Positions 1 to 6,967 are shown, numbered from the stretch's first letter. The stretch is 8,453 nucleotides of DNA from Mycobacterium sp. (GCA_028706695.1 JAQTVU010000064.1:1-8453); one strand, 5' to 3'. Program-made: numbers and translations. Notes: generated by a model from the letters alone, not told the origin.

Positions 1-820
1 CGGGGAACCGGAACGCAACGACATGGTCCAGTACTTCGCCGAGCAGCTGGTGGGTTTTTTATCCACCGAGAACGGCTGGGTGCAGTCTTACGGCAGCCGC
101 TGCGTGCGCCCGCCGATCCTCTACGGCGACGTTTGGCGCACCCACCCGATGACGGTCGAGTGGATCGCCTACGCCCAGTCGCTGACCAAAAAACCGGTCA
201 AGGGCATGCTGACCGGTCCGGTCACGATCCTGGCCTGGTCATTCGTCCGCGACGACCAACCGATGGCCGACACCGCCAACCAGGTTGCGCTGGCCATTCG
301 CGACGAGACCGTCGACCTCGAGGCCGCCGGGATCTCCATCATCCAGGTAGACGAGCCCGCGCTGCGGGAGTTGCTGCCGCTGCGCCGCGCCGCGCAGGGC
401 GAATATTTGCGTTGGGCCATCGAGGCTTTCCGCCTGGCCACCTCGGGCGTCGCCGACTCGACACAGATCCACACCCACTTGTGCTACTCGGAGTTCGGTG
501 AGGTGATCGGGGCGATCGCCGACCTGGACGCCGACGTGACGTCGCTCGAAGCGGCGCGTTCACACATGGAGGTGCTCGACGACCTGAACTCGGTGGGGTT
601 TGCCAACAGCGTGGGTCCCGGCGTCTACGACATCCACTCACCTCGGGTGCCGCAGACCGGCGAGATCGCCGAATCGCTCCGCGCCGCATTGAAAGCCATA
701 CCGGCGCAACGCCTCTGGGTCAATCCGGACTGCGGGTTGAAGACCCGTTCCGTCGACGAGGCGACCGCGGCGCTGCAGAACATGGTGGCCGCGGCGCAGG
801 AGGTCCGGGCGGGCGTTTAG
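1..820 (+). CDS. metE: Cobalamin-independent methionine synthase, C-terminal part (5' end off window)
   Basis: Catalyses the last step of methionine synthesis in the cytoplasm, moving a methyl group from 5-methyltetrahydropteroyl-glutamate to homocysteine without vitamin B12. The first complete codon is at base 2, and 272 residues plus a TAG stop are present, roughly the last third of a protein of about 760 residues. This is the catalytic C-terminal barrel. The zinc/homocysteine site is complete: HLCYSEF supplies His (476-478) and Cys (482-484), the Glu of TSLEAARS is at 548-550, and the Cys of NPDCGLKTR is at 731-733. The folate/homocysteine-contacting VDEPALRE motif is also present. No frameshift or missing key residue is seen, so the gene looks functional. 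It converges on the DUF3556 gene, and the two stop codons share bases. The N-terminal domain lies outside the window. Confidence 0.97.
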   Translation, partial: GEPERNDMVQYFAEQLVGFLSTENGWVQSYGSRCVRPPILYGDVWRTHPMTVEWIAYAQSLTKKPVKGMLTGPVTILAWSFVRDDQPMADTANQVALAIRDETVDLEAAGISIIQVDEPALRELLPLRRAAQGEYLRWAIEAFRLATSGVADSTQIHTHLCYSEFGEVIGAIADLDADVTSLEAARSHMEVLDDLNSVGFANSVGPGVYDIHSPRVPQTGEIAESLRAALKAIPAQRLWVNPDCGLKTRSVDEATAALQNMVAAAQEVRAGV

Positions 821-2565
821 CTTGGTTCTGCCTGCCGGGCCTCGGCGGGCAGCAACTCGATCGGGACGTCGTCGTCCCACGGCTGGCGGGCCACCATGTC
901 GGAGACCTTGACCACGCCGCGCTCGAACTCACCGGTGGCCGCGTCCACCAGCCGATACTCCTGGGTTTGCTTGTGGATCGGCTGCGCGTCGAGCAGGACG
1001 ACGCGGACTTCACCCGGCTCGAAGTGGCAGCGCTCCTGTAACGCGGCGATCAGTTGCTCATTGTGCAGGTGGCCGTCCTCGAAGTTCCATCCGATGGCGG
1101 TGTTGCAGACGTGCTCGCCGTCGGTGATGACGTAGTCGTCCTCGTTCTGGCCCGCCATGGCCCGGTGCGCCAACGTGAAGAGCGCCCTGCCGTGAGTGTT
1201 GAGGCCGCGGAACGCATACCACAAGTAGGTCGGGATCTGCGCCGCCTCCGGGCTGCCGTAGAACCGCTCCAGCCGGGCCTGCGGCATGCTGGCGATGGCC
1301 ACGATGCCCCTGGATATCTTGTCGTTGGCCGATCCCTTGACGCACCACAGCGTGGTGTCCCAGTTGCCGGCGTAGTAGCGCATGGCCGGCAGGAACGAGA
1401 TCTTGCGGGGATACATGTTGCCGAGCATGACGGTGCCGGCGATGACGGCGAACAGGATGGCCACCGGTACCGGATGTTTGACGTCGCCCAGCCCGATGCG
1501 GGCATGCGCGACGAACAACGACAACAGCCCGAAGATCATGAAGACGTTCCACTCCAGGGGCGCCCCCGTGGGAATCGACGTCAGTATCGCGAGATGAAAG
1601 CACACCATCACGACGGCGGCCACCGTGGTCGGCCAGCCGCCGTGTGCGAAGAACAGCACCAGCGGCACCAGCATCTCGATGGCCGTGCTCACGTGGGCAA
1701 TAAATCGAGACGGCCACCCGGGGCGCAGGTCATCCGGGAACTTCTCGAAGAAGCGCCGCTTCAGCCACCGCGGGCGCACCAACGGGTTGTTGGACATCAT
1801 CGTGGAGATTACGAACGGGAAGTGCTTGTTCAGCTTCGACGTCGCCGCGCCCACCCAGATCACCAGGAAAACCAGCTTCGCGGCGACGATCATGTCAACG
1901 CCGCCGAACAGGAACGTGACCGCCATACTCGCATACACCTCACCCCGGGCGGCCCGGAAAATCGCCTTGTCGCGCAACCCCAGCACACCGAGGATCACCA
2001 GGATCGTCACGATCTTCCAGACCGGCAGCAGCCCGATCGTGGTGCCCAGCTCGGGCACCGGGCCGGTGCCGTCCGAGAGCAACGCGCCCAGGATCACCAA
2101 GAGCAGCAGCGCATACAGCGCGACGTCGATCGGCATGCGTTTGGTGCCCCGCGTCCACGAGACCCGGTCCGGCCACGGTGGCAGCCGGATGGTGCCGAAG
2201 CGCATCCAGTACAGGATCGAGCCCATCGGCGGAAGGAACCGGTTGTTCAACGGCCCGAAGCCGCAGCCCAGCCCGAGCACCTCGAACAACATGGTGTAGA
2301 GCACGACCTTCTCGAACACGATCGGCTCCGACCACCAGGACGCGACGCCGGTGAACCCGTGGATGCCGTTGGTGGCCAACGCGAACAGCCAACCCATGAG
2401 GATGTAGAGCAGGATTTTGACCACATAGAGCAGGTGCAGCGCGACCGGCGCGCCGGAACCAACCTCGGCCCAATGCTGGGCCATCGGGCGGATCTTCTCG
2501 CTGCGGGTCCCCTTGCTCCACTCCACCACGTCGATCTGCGGCACGTCGGGCTTGAGGAGTCCCAT
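817..2565 (-). CDS. DUF3556 polytopic membrane protein
   Basis: A 582-residue protein of a family common in mycobacteria and other actinobacteria whose function is unknown to me. The N-terminus, MGLLKPDVPQIDVVEW followed by a HWAEVG motif, is the family's typical opening and fixes the start at the ATG ending at 2565. A longer frame runs upstream to 2898, but that extension has poor codon-position bias. About nine hydrophobic segments are visible near residues 40-63, 85-103, 147-165, 176-197, 212-240, 290-307, 312-331, 338-356 and 365-384. They are followed by a soluble tail of about 200 residues rich in charged and aromatic residues, probably cytoplasmic. AAGGAG lies at 2583-2588, about 17 nt before the ATG, a rather long spacing, and sits inside the end of the upstream reading frame, suggesting coupled translation. 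The gene is probably transcribed with the doxX-like gene upstream. Its stop overlaps the convergent metE stop. Confidence 0.85.
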   Translation of the reverse strand: MGLLKPDVPQIDVVEWSKGTRSEKIRPMAQHWAEVGSGAPVALHLLYVVKILLYILMGWLFALATNGIHGFTGVASWWSEPIVFEKVVLYTMLFEVLGLGCGFGPLNNRFLPPMGSILYWMRFGTIRLPPWPDRVSWTRGTKRMPIDVALYALLLLVILGALLSDGTGPVPELGTTIGLLPVWKIVTILVILGVLGLRDKAIFRAARGEVYASMAVTFLFGGVDMIVAAKLVFLVIWVGAATSKLNKHFPFVISTMMSNNPLVRPRWLKRRFFEKFPDDLRPGWPSRFIAHVSTAIEMLVPLVLFFAHGGWPTTVAAVVMVCFHLAILTSIPTGAPLEWNVFMIFGLLSLFVAHARIGLGDVKHPVPVAILFAVIAGTVMLGNMYPRKISFLPAMRYYAGNWDTTLWCVKGSANDKISRGIVAIASMPQARLERFYGSPEAAQIPTYLWYAFRGLNTHGRALFTLAHRAMAGQNEDDYVITDGEHVCNTAIGWNFEDGHLHNEQLIAALQERCHFEPGEVRVVLLDAQPIHKQTQEYRLVDAATGEFERGVVKVSDMVARQPWDDDVPIELLPAEARQAEPS

Positions 2566-2576
2566 GGCTTCACAGA

Positions 2577-2909
2577 CTAGAACTCCTTTTCGCCGCGCAT
2601 GCTCAGGTTGGGGTAACAATTGGGTCCCGGCACCGCCAGGACCGTCACGATAGATTCCCGGACGCGACGCGTCGGGATGCGAAACTTCTGCGGGCCGCCA
2701 AGCCCGTCCCGATCGCCACGTGGGTGTGGGCGCTGACGTGCGGCAACGATGGCCGCGACCGGATCGAGGCCGCCCTCCAGCGCGACCGAGCGCGTGCGCG
2801 ACACCTGCGGCACCGTCGATGGCAACGCCCGCACCTTCGCCTGTGCCGGCCACCAACCCATCGCCGGACGGGGCCGGACCACCCGCAAAAGCACCCACGG
2901 CGATACCAA
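2577..2909 (-). CDS. Unrecognised short reading frame, possible gene or remnant
   Basis: An open frame of 110 residues if the TTG at 2909 is used; alternatives are a GTG at 2894 and an ATG at 2861. I do not recognise the protein. It may still be genuinely coding: roughly four fifths of its codons end in G or C, clearly more than in the overlapping DUF3556-frame extension. It fits between doxX (27 nt after the restored doxX stop) and DUF3556 (its TAG is 11 nt before that ATG), and it carries the DUF3556 ribosome-binding site. The product is basic, Pro- and Arg-rich, with no membrane segment and no motif I can name. It ends in NLSMRGEKEF. It could equally be the surviving end of a larger gene, since no strong ribosome-binding site precedes its possible starts. 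Confidence 0.35.
   Translation of the reverse strand: MVSPWVLLRVVRPRPAMGWWPAQAKVRALPSTVPQVSRTRSVALEGGLDPVAAIVAARQRPHPRGDRDGLGGPQKFRIPTRRVRESIVTVLAVPGPNCYPNLSMRGEKEF
2583..2588 (-). promoter_or_regulatory. Ribosome-binding site of the DUF3556 gene
   Basis: AAGGAG on the minus strand, 17 nt before the ATG at 2565. It overlaps the last codons of the upstream frame that stops at 2577, so ribosomes finishing that frame would be placed near the DUF3556 start. No closer purine-rich site is visible, and no other ATG, GTG or TTG in this frame lies nearby. Confidence 0.5.
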
Positions 2910-2936
2910 ATGCCCGCGCCCCGCCGCGGTTCGCGG

Positions 2937-3445
2937 CTACCCGGCTCGTTTGGCCGGCGGGCGGTAGAAGATCGGCAACTGGCCGATAGCCCCGTCAGTC
3001 CCAGCCCCACCGAGATCGACAGCCCTTGCCACCCGTCGAGCCAGTTTTTCCCGAAGAACAGCCAGTCCAGGCTGAGCCGGCCCGCCCCCAGCGTTGCCAC
3101 CGCGACCGCGCTAAGCGCCAGCACCAGGTTGTACTCCCAGCCCTCCTTGACGATGAAGAAGCCGTTGGCGCGGTGCACGGTCCAGGCTGCGACCAGCATC
3201 GGCGAGACAAAACCCGCGGCCGGGACCGGTGTGAGCAACCCCGCGGCCAAGCCCACACCGGCGGCCATTTCGGTCGTGGCGGCCACCGTGGCATGAAACT
3301 TGCCCGGCCTCATCCCGATGCTCTCGAACCAACGTGCGGTGCCGAGAATCCGTCCGCCGCCGAAGAACTTGTTGTAGCCATGCGCGGCCAAAGTCACGCC
3401 CAAGACCAGCCGCAGGACCAGCAAGCCGACGTCATAGGGACTCAT
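2937..3445 (-). pseudogene. DoxX-family membrane protein gene with a one-base frameshift
   Basis: Encodes a small four-helix membrane protein of the DoxX family. In M. tuberculosis, DoxX joins SodA and SseA in a membrane-associated oxidoreductase complex handling thiol and oxidative stress; whether this paralogue does so is inference. The start ATG gives MSPYDVGLLVLRLVLG and the typical HGYNKFFGGG motif (residues 22-31). Hydrophobic segments lie near residues 5-21, 55-72, 77-91 and 107-121. The frame is intact through residue 152, ending GLGLTG. It then reads into atypical Arg/Cys-rich sequence for over 100 residues to a stop at 2645. Adding one G to the GGGG run (plus-strand CCCC, 2990-2993) restores AIGQLPIFYRPPAKRAG and a TAG at 2937-2939, giving 169 residues, a normal DoxX length with the family's usual C-terminus. 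So either the gene lost a base or the sequence has a homopolymer error. It is the first gene of a probable three-gene minus-strand unit. Confidence 0.8.
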
Positions 3446-3452
3446 AGGCGCA

Positions 3453-3458
3453 AAGCTA
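3453..3458 (-). promoter_or_regulatory. Possible -10 element for a leaderless doxX transcript
   Basis: TAGCTT on the minus strand fits the mycobacterial TANNNT -10 pattern and lies 7 nt before the doxX ATG. Transcription would then start at or next to the start codon. No convincing ribosome-binding site precedes this ATG, which fits a leaderless message, common in mycobacteria. No good -35 box is visible at 16-18 nt, so the call is weak. Confidence 0.3.
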
Positions 3459-3477
3459 GAGCATCGGGGGTTCGGCT

Positions 3478-3510
3478 AACGTGTGGGAACATATCGGGCG
3501 TTCCGGCGTT
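3478..3510. promoter_or_regulatory. Possible divergent ECF-sigma (SigH/SigE-type) promoters with a GGAAC inverted repeat
   Basis: On the plus strand GGGAAC (3485-3490) is followed 16 nt later by CGTT (3507-3510), matching the GGAA-N18-GTT layout I recall for SigH/SigE-type promoters, and it points at ppdK. On the minus strand GGAAC (3504-3500) is followed 18 nt later by CGTT (3481-3478) and points at doxX. The two GGAAC copies form an inverted repeat with a 9-nt centre. Both matches are short and could be chance; a repressor site is the other reading. Confidence 0.3.
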
Positions 3511-3579
3511 TGCCCGTTGAGTATGGCAACCACCAGGGGGTGCATCACGACTGGTACCGGACGAGGAAATCGCCCGTCC

Positions 3580-5166
3580 GTGAGCAACACCGTGGTGTTG
3601 CTGAACGGCGATGCGGAACAGCCCCGGGAGCTGGTGGGCAACAAGGGCCACAGCATCGACATGATGCGCCGGAACCAGTTGCCGGTACCGCCGGCGTTCT
3701 GCATCACCACCGAAGCCGGTTCCAGCTACCTCGCCGAGCCCAACCCGACGATGGAGCAGATCTGGGATGACGTGCTCGGCGGGATCGGTTGGCTGGAAGC
3801 GGAAACCTCGGCCACGTTCGGGCGGGGCCCGGCTCCCTTGCTGGTCAGCGTGCGCTCGGGGGCCACGGATTCCATGCCCGGCATGATGGACACCATCTTG
3901 GATCTCGGCATGAACGACGCGGTCGAGCGGGCGCTGGTCGCCGACGGCGGCCGTGCGTTCGCCGGCGACACCCGACGGCGGTTCACCGACATGTACCGGC
4001 GCATCGTGACCGCTGACGGCGGCCAACCGCCCGCTGACCCCTTCGCACAACTGCGCGCCGGCATCCAGGCGGTGTTCGCGTCGTGGAATTCCCCTCGCGC
4101 CGCCGCCTACCGTGCCCACCGAGGCCTCGAACGCGGCGGCACCGCGGTGATCGTACAAGCCATGGTATTCGGTAACCGTGGTCGCGATTCCGGTGCCGGA
4201 GCGGTCTTTTCGCGCAATCCCATAACGGGTGCCAATGAGCCGTTCGGCGAATGGCTACCCGGTGGCCAAGGCGACGACGTGGTGTCGGGGCTAGTGGACG
4301 TCGAACCGATCGCTGCCCTCCGAGACAAGCAACCGGCCGTCTACGATGAACTGCTGGCCGCCGCGCGCAGCCTGGAGCGACTCGGTTCCGATGTCCAGGA
4401 GATCGAATTCACCGTCGATGGCGGCAAGTTGTGGCTGCTGCAGACACGGGCGGCCGAACGGTCGGCGCCGGCGGCGGTGCGGCTGGCGCTGCAGCTGCGG
4501 CATGAAGGGCTCATCGACGACGCCGAGACGCTGCGCCGGATAACCCCCACGCACGTCAACACGCTGCGGGTGCCGGCATTGCAACCGGACGCGCGTTTGG
4601 CCGCACCGCTGCTGGCGACGGGCCTGCCGGCCTGCCCGGGTGTGGCCACGGGCACGGCGTACACCGAATTGGACGAGGCGCTCAAGGCCGCCGACCGCGG
4701 CGAGCCGGTGATCCTGGTGCGCGACCACACCCGGCCCGAAGACGTCGTGGGCATGCTGGCCGCCCAAGGCATCGTCACCGAGGTCGGCGGCGCGGCCAGC
4801 CATGCGGCCGTGGTCAGCCGCGAACTGGGCCGGGTGGCCGTGGTGGGCTGCGGCCACGGAGTCGCGGCGGCGCTGGCCGGCAAGCACATCACCGTCGACG
4901 GCAACGAGGGAGAGGTGCGCGAGGGCAACCTGAGCCCGTCGGCATGGTCGGAATCGGACACCCCGGAGCTGGGCGAGCTGGCCGGCATCGCGCGCCGGAT
5001 CAGCCCGCTGCGGGCACATGCCGCCGGCGAGTACCCGCGGCTGGACGACACCTCCGGCGCCGCGGTCCGCGCGGCCATCGATGCCGGCCACACCGACGTG
5101 GTGTCGGCCGCTCCGCTGATGGTCATGCTGAACGCGCTGCGGCTGGCAGGTCAGACGGCGCCGTGA
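3580..5166 (+). CDS. ppdK: Pyruvate phosphate dikinase-like protein lacking the PEP/pyruvate domain
   Basis: Resembles M. tuberculosis PpdK (Rv1127c). Full PPDK interconverts ATP, phosphate and pyruvate with AMP, diphosphate and PEP. Here only two of its three domains are present. The ATP-grasp domain (about residues 1-295) shows GNKG (20-23), the SVRSGATDSMPGMMDT loop (90-105), VQAMVFGN with FSRNPITG (about 192-217) and a KLWLLQTR end. The phosphohistidine domain (about 350-455) carries GGAASHAAVVSRELG with the catalytic His at 4801-4803 (residue 408). A tail of about 70 residues replaces the C-terminal PEP/pyruvate barrel, giving 528 residues against about 870 for full PPDK. The mycobacterial homologue is, from memory, also short (about 490), so this is a family trait and not a local truncation. 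I chose GTG 3580 because GAGGAA (3563-3568) precedes it and codon bias and similarity begin there; ATG 3523 and GTG 3481 are in frame. It overlaps the next gene by 4 nt. The phosphate acceptor is unclear. Confidence 0.88.
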   Translation: MSNTVVLLNGDAEQPRELVGNKGHSIDMMRRNQLPVPPAFCITTEAGSSYLAEPNPTMEQIWDDVLGGIGWLEAETSATFGRGPAPLLVSVRSGATDSMPGMMDTILDLGMNDAVERALVADGGRAFAGDTRRRFTDMYRRIVTADGGQPPADPFAQLRAGIQAVFASWNSPRAAAYRAHRGLERGGTAVIVQAMVFGNRGRDSGAGAVFSRNPITGANEPFGEWLPGGQGDDVVSGLVDVEPIAALRDKQPAVYDELLAAARSLERLGSDVQEIEFTVDGGKLWLLQTRAAERSAPAAVRLALQLRHEGLIDDAETLRRITPTHVNTLRVPALQPDARLAAPLLATGLPACPGVATGTAYTELDEALKAADRGEPVILVRDHTRPEDVVGMLAAQGIVTEVGGAASHAAVVSRELGRVAVVGCGHGVAAALAGKHITVDGNEGEVREGNLSPSAWSESDTPELGELAGIARRISPLRAHAAGEYPRLDDTSGAAVRAAIDAGHTDVVSAAPLMVMLNALRLAGQTAP

Positions 5167-5777
5167 GCGAGTTGCCGGTGCTGCAGGCGATCCGGCTGAA
5201 AGGCCGGATATCCCTGGCCGACCTGGCCGCGACCTTGAACCAGGACACCGAGATGGTGGCCGGCACCGTCGAGCAACTGACCGCGTCGGGTTTGCTGGTC
5301 GACGGCACGGCGCTGCGGATCACCCAGAGCGGGCGGGCCAGGCTCGAGACGCTGCTCGCCGCGGAGCGCAAGGGCATCGACGTCGCCGCGATGAGCGCGG
5401 TGTACAACGCCTTTCGGTCCGTCAACGCCGAATTCAAGTCGCTGACCACCGACTGGCAACTGAAGGGCGGCCCGGAGGGCATCCCCAACACTCACGACGA
5501 CGCCGGATACGACGCCGCGGTGTTGGCCCGCCTCGACGACGTGCACGCGCGGGCGGTGCCGATCATCGAGGCGGCCGCGGCTCAGTTGCCGCGACTGGCC
5601 GTATACCTGCCGAAATTGGTTGCGGCACTGGACAAAATCCGGTCCGGTGAGACCGCGTGGCTGACCAGGCCGTTGATCGACTCCTACCACACCGTGTGGT
5701 TCGAGCTGCACGAGGAACTGATCCTGGCCACCGGCTCGAGCCGCGGCGAGGCGGCGCAATCCGGTGACGGCCAATGA
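5163..5777 (+). CDS. Winged-helix protein of the Rv1126c type, coupled to ppdK
   Basis: A 204-residue protein resembling Rv1126c, which also sits directly after ppdK in M. tuberculosis. The N-terminal 65 residues look like a winged helix-turn-helix: LQAIRLKGRISLADLAATL, then a recognition-helix-like stretch with EQLTASGLL, then a wing with RITQSGRARL. The remaining 130 residues are mostly helical and carry acidic and aromatic patches ending in VWFELHEELI; I recognise no enzyme motif there. The GTG start lies inside the ppdK stop (GTGA, 5163-5166), so the two are almost certainly co-translated. I infer a partner or regulator of PpdK: it may bind the dikinase, supply a docking function, or be a transcription factor sensing the same pathway. 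There is no direct evidence for any of these. Its TGA overlaps the ATG of the downstream hydrolase fragment. Confidence 0.82.
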   Translation: MSELPVLQAIRLKGRISLADLAATLNQDTEMVAGTVEQLTASGLLVDGTALRITQSGRARLETLLAAERKGIDVAAMSAVYNAFRSVNAEFKSLTTDWQLKGGPEGIPNTHDDAGYDAAVLARLDDVHARAVPIIEAAAAQLPRLAVYLPKLVAALDKIRSGETAWLTRPLIDSYHTVWFELHEELILATGSSRGEAAQSGDGQ

Positions 5778-5935
5778 CTTGCAGCGCCGTACCCCGCGGG
5801 CACAACCGAAGCTCAGGTCTGCAGGCGGAGATCGTCGACCTGCCCGGCGCCGGACACAGCGCCGCCGACAATGCCGACAATGCCGCGTTCAGCGAAACGG
5901 TGGTGGCCCTCGTCAAGCACGGGCCGCTCAGTTAG
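5774..5935 (+). pseudogene. C-terminal remnant of an alpha/beta hydrolase (BpoB-like)
   Basis: A frame of 53 residues opening with an ATG that overlaps the preceding stop (ATGA). From about 5819 it reads LQAEIVDLPGAGHSAADNAD and runs to a TAG at 5933-5935. The PGAGHS motif holds the catalytic His (5855-5857) of alpha/beta hydrolases and normally lies some 30-40 residues from the C-terminus, exactly as here. The nucleophile elbow and the rest of the roughly 300-residue fold are absent upstream. In M. tuberculosis the gene convergent with gnd2 at this place is bpoB (Rv1123c), so this is probably what is left of it. The first 15 residues look like random junction sequence. A 9-base unit (GCCGACAAT) is tandemly repeated at 5864-5881, giving ADNADN. 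It cannot be an active enzyme, and overlaps the gnd2 3' end by 8 nt. Confidence 0.6.
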
Positions 5936-6950
5936 CGGGGTTCTCCGCGTGTCCGCCGAACTGCTTGCGCATCGCCGAGAGGGCCTTGTTGGCGAAGTCG
6001 TCGAGGTGACGTGAGGCGAAGCGGGACTGCAGCGCGGTGGTGAGCACCGGGGTGGGGACTCCCTCGTCGATCGCCGCGATGGCGGTCCACCGGCCCTCCC
6101 CCGAGTCGGAGACACGCCCGGAGAATTCCTCCAGCCCGGGGGAATCGCGCAGCGCGATCGCGGTCAGATCCAGCAGCCAGGAGCCGATGACGCTGCCCCG
6201 GCGCCATAGCTCGGCGATCTCAGGGATATCCAATTCATATTGGTAGAACTCGGGGTTGGGCAGCGGCGCGGTTTCGGCGTCACCCCGCTGCGGGTGCTTT
6301 CCGATGTCGGCGTTGCGCAACACGTTCAGCCCTTCGGCGAGGGACGCCATCATCCCGTACTCGATGCCGTTGTGCACCATCTTGACGAAGTGCCCGGCGC
6401 CGGACGGCCCGCAATGCAGGTAGCCATTCTCCGAATTCGCGACCTCGCCGTCGCGGCCCGGCGTGCGCGCCGCCGCCTCCACCCCGGGGCCGACGGTGGC
6501 GAAGATCGGTTCGGCGTGGGCGAACGCGTCCGCGTCACCGCCGATCATCAGGCAGTAGCCCCGTTCCCGACCCCACACCCCGCCGCTGGTTCCGCAGTCC
6601 AGCAGGTGAATCCCGTGCTGAGACAACGTCTTTGCGTGCCGGATGTCGTCGCGGTAGTAGGAGTTGCCGCCGTCGATGACGATATCCCCCGAGTCCAGCG
6701 TCCTGGCCAGCTCCTCGATCACCCCGGTGGTGATGGTCCCGGCCGGCACCATCACCCAGACCACGCGCGGCGCGGTCAGCTTTTGGGCGAGCTCTGACAG
6801 CGAAGACACCCCGGTCGTGTTGTCCTCACCGGCCAACGCCTTGACCGCGTCGGGGTTGTGGTCGTACACGATGCACTCGTGCCCGTCCTTGACGAGCCGC
6901 CGCACGATGTTGGCGCCCATGCGGCCCAAGCCGATCATCCCTAGCTGCAT
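5928..6950 (-). CDS. gnd2: 6-phosphogluconate dehydrogenase, decarboxylating, short form
   Basis: Converts 6-phosphogluconate to ribulose 5-phosphate and CO2 with reduction of a nicotinamide cofactor, in the oxidative pentose phosphate pathway of the cytoplasm. It has 340 residues, the length I recall for M. tuberculosis Gnd2; long-form enzymes have about 470. The Rossmann motif GLGRMGAN is at residues 7-14. An Asp at position 30 (VYDHNP) ends the second strand where NADP enzymes have Asn-Arg-Thr, which suggests NAD preference. Substrate and catalytic motifs are intact: DGGNSYYRDD (93-102), GTSGGVWGRERGYCLMIGG (120-138), FVKMVHNGIEYGMM (188-201, with Lys190, Asn194 and Glu198) and DSGEGRW (282-288). 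The ATG at 6950 is preceded by AAGGAG with an 11-nt gap. The gene directly follows the zwf relic, whose stop overlaps that ribosome-binding site, and it is probably driven by the old zwf promoter. No defect is seen. Confidence 0.95.
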   Translation of the reverse strand: MQLGMIGLGRMGANIVRRLVKDGHECIVYDHNPDAVKALAGEDNTTGVSSLSELAQKLTAPRVVWVMVPAGTITTGVIEELARTLDSGDIVIDGGNSYYRDDIRHAKTLSQHGIHLLDCGTSGGVWGRERGYCLMIGGDADAFAHAEPIFATVGPGVEAAARTPGRDGEVANSENGYLHCGPSGAGHFVKMVHNGIEYGMMASLAEGLNVLRNADIGKHPQRGDAETAPLPNPEFYQYELDIPEIAELWRRGSVIGSWLLDLTAIALRDSPGLEEFSGRVSDSGEGRWTAIAAIDEGVPTPVLTTALQSRFASRHLDDFANKALSAMRKQFGGHAENPAN

Positions 6951-6961
6951 CTTCTCGCTGT

Positions 6962-6967
6962 CTCCTT
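6962..6967 (-). promoter_or_regulatory. Ribosome-binding site of gnd2 overlapping the zwf stop
   Basis: AAGGAG on the minus strand, 11 nt before the gnd2 ATG. Its first two bases are shared with the TAA (6966-6968) of the zwf relic, giving TAAGGAG. This is the usual mark of a translationally coupled gene pair and shows zwf and gnd2 were once read as one unit. Confidence 0.75.

Noticed and set aside
1054..2580. 508-residue plus-strand frame opposite DUF3556
   Set aside because: It is very rich in His, Arg, Gln and Asp with no fold-like pattern, as expected for the antisense of a GC-rich membrane protein gene.
2566..2898. N-terminal extension of the DUF3556 frame by 111 residues
   Set aside because: It precedes the family's typical start MGLLKPD, has weaker third-position GC bias than the competing minus-strand frame, and shows no signal peptide or known domain.
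3481..3579. Longer ppdK start at GTG 3481 or ATG 3523
   Set aside because: Codon bias is mixed before 3580, the 3481 start falls in the promoter elements, and neither has a clear ribosome-binding site; GTG 3580 has GAGGAA upstream.
4291..5126. Long minus-strand frames opposite ppdK
   Set aside because: They are antisense shadows of a well-supported gene with clear catalytic motifs, lacking their own ribosome-binding sites and recognisable domains.
5764..6009. 81-residue plus-strand frame spanning the end of the Rv1126c-like gene and gnd2
   Set aside because: It has an Arg/Gln-rich shadow composition and competes with the hydrolase-like frame that carries the GHS motif.
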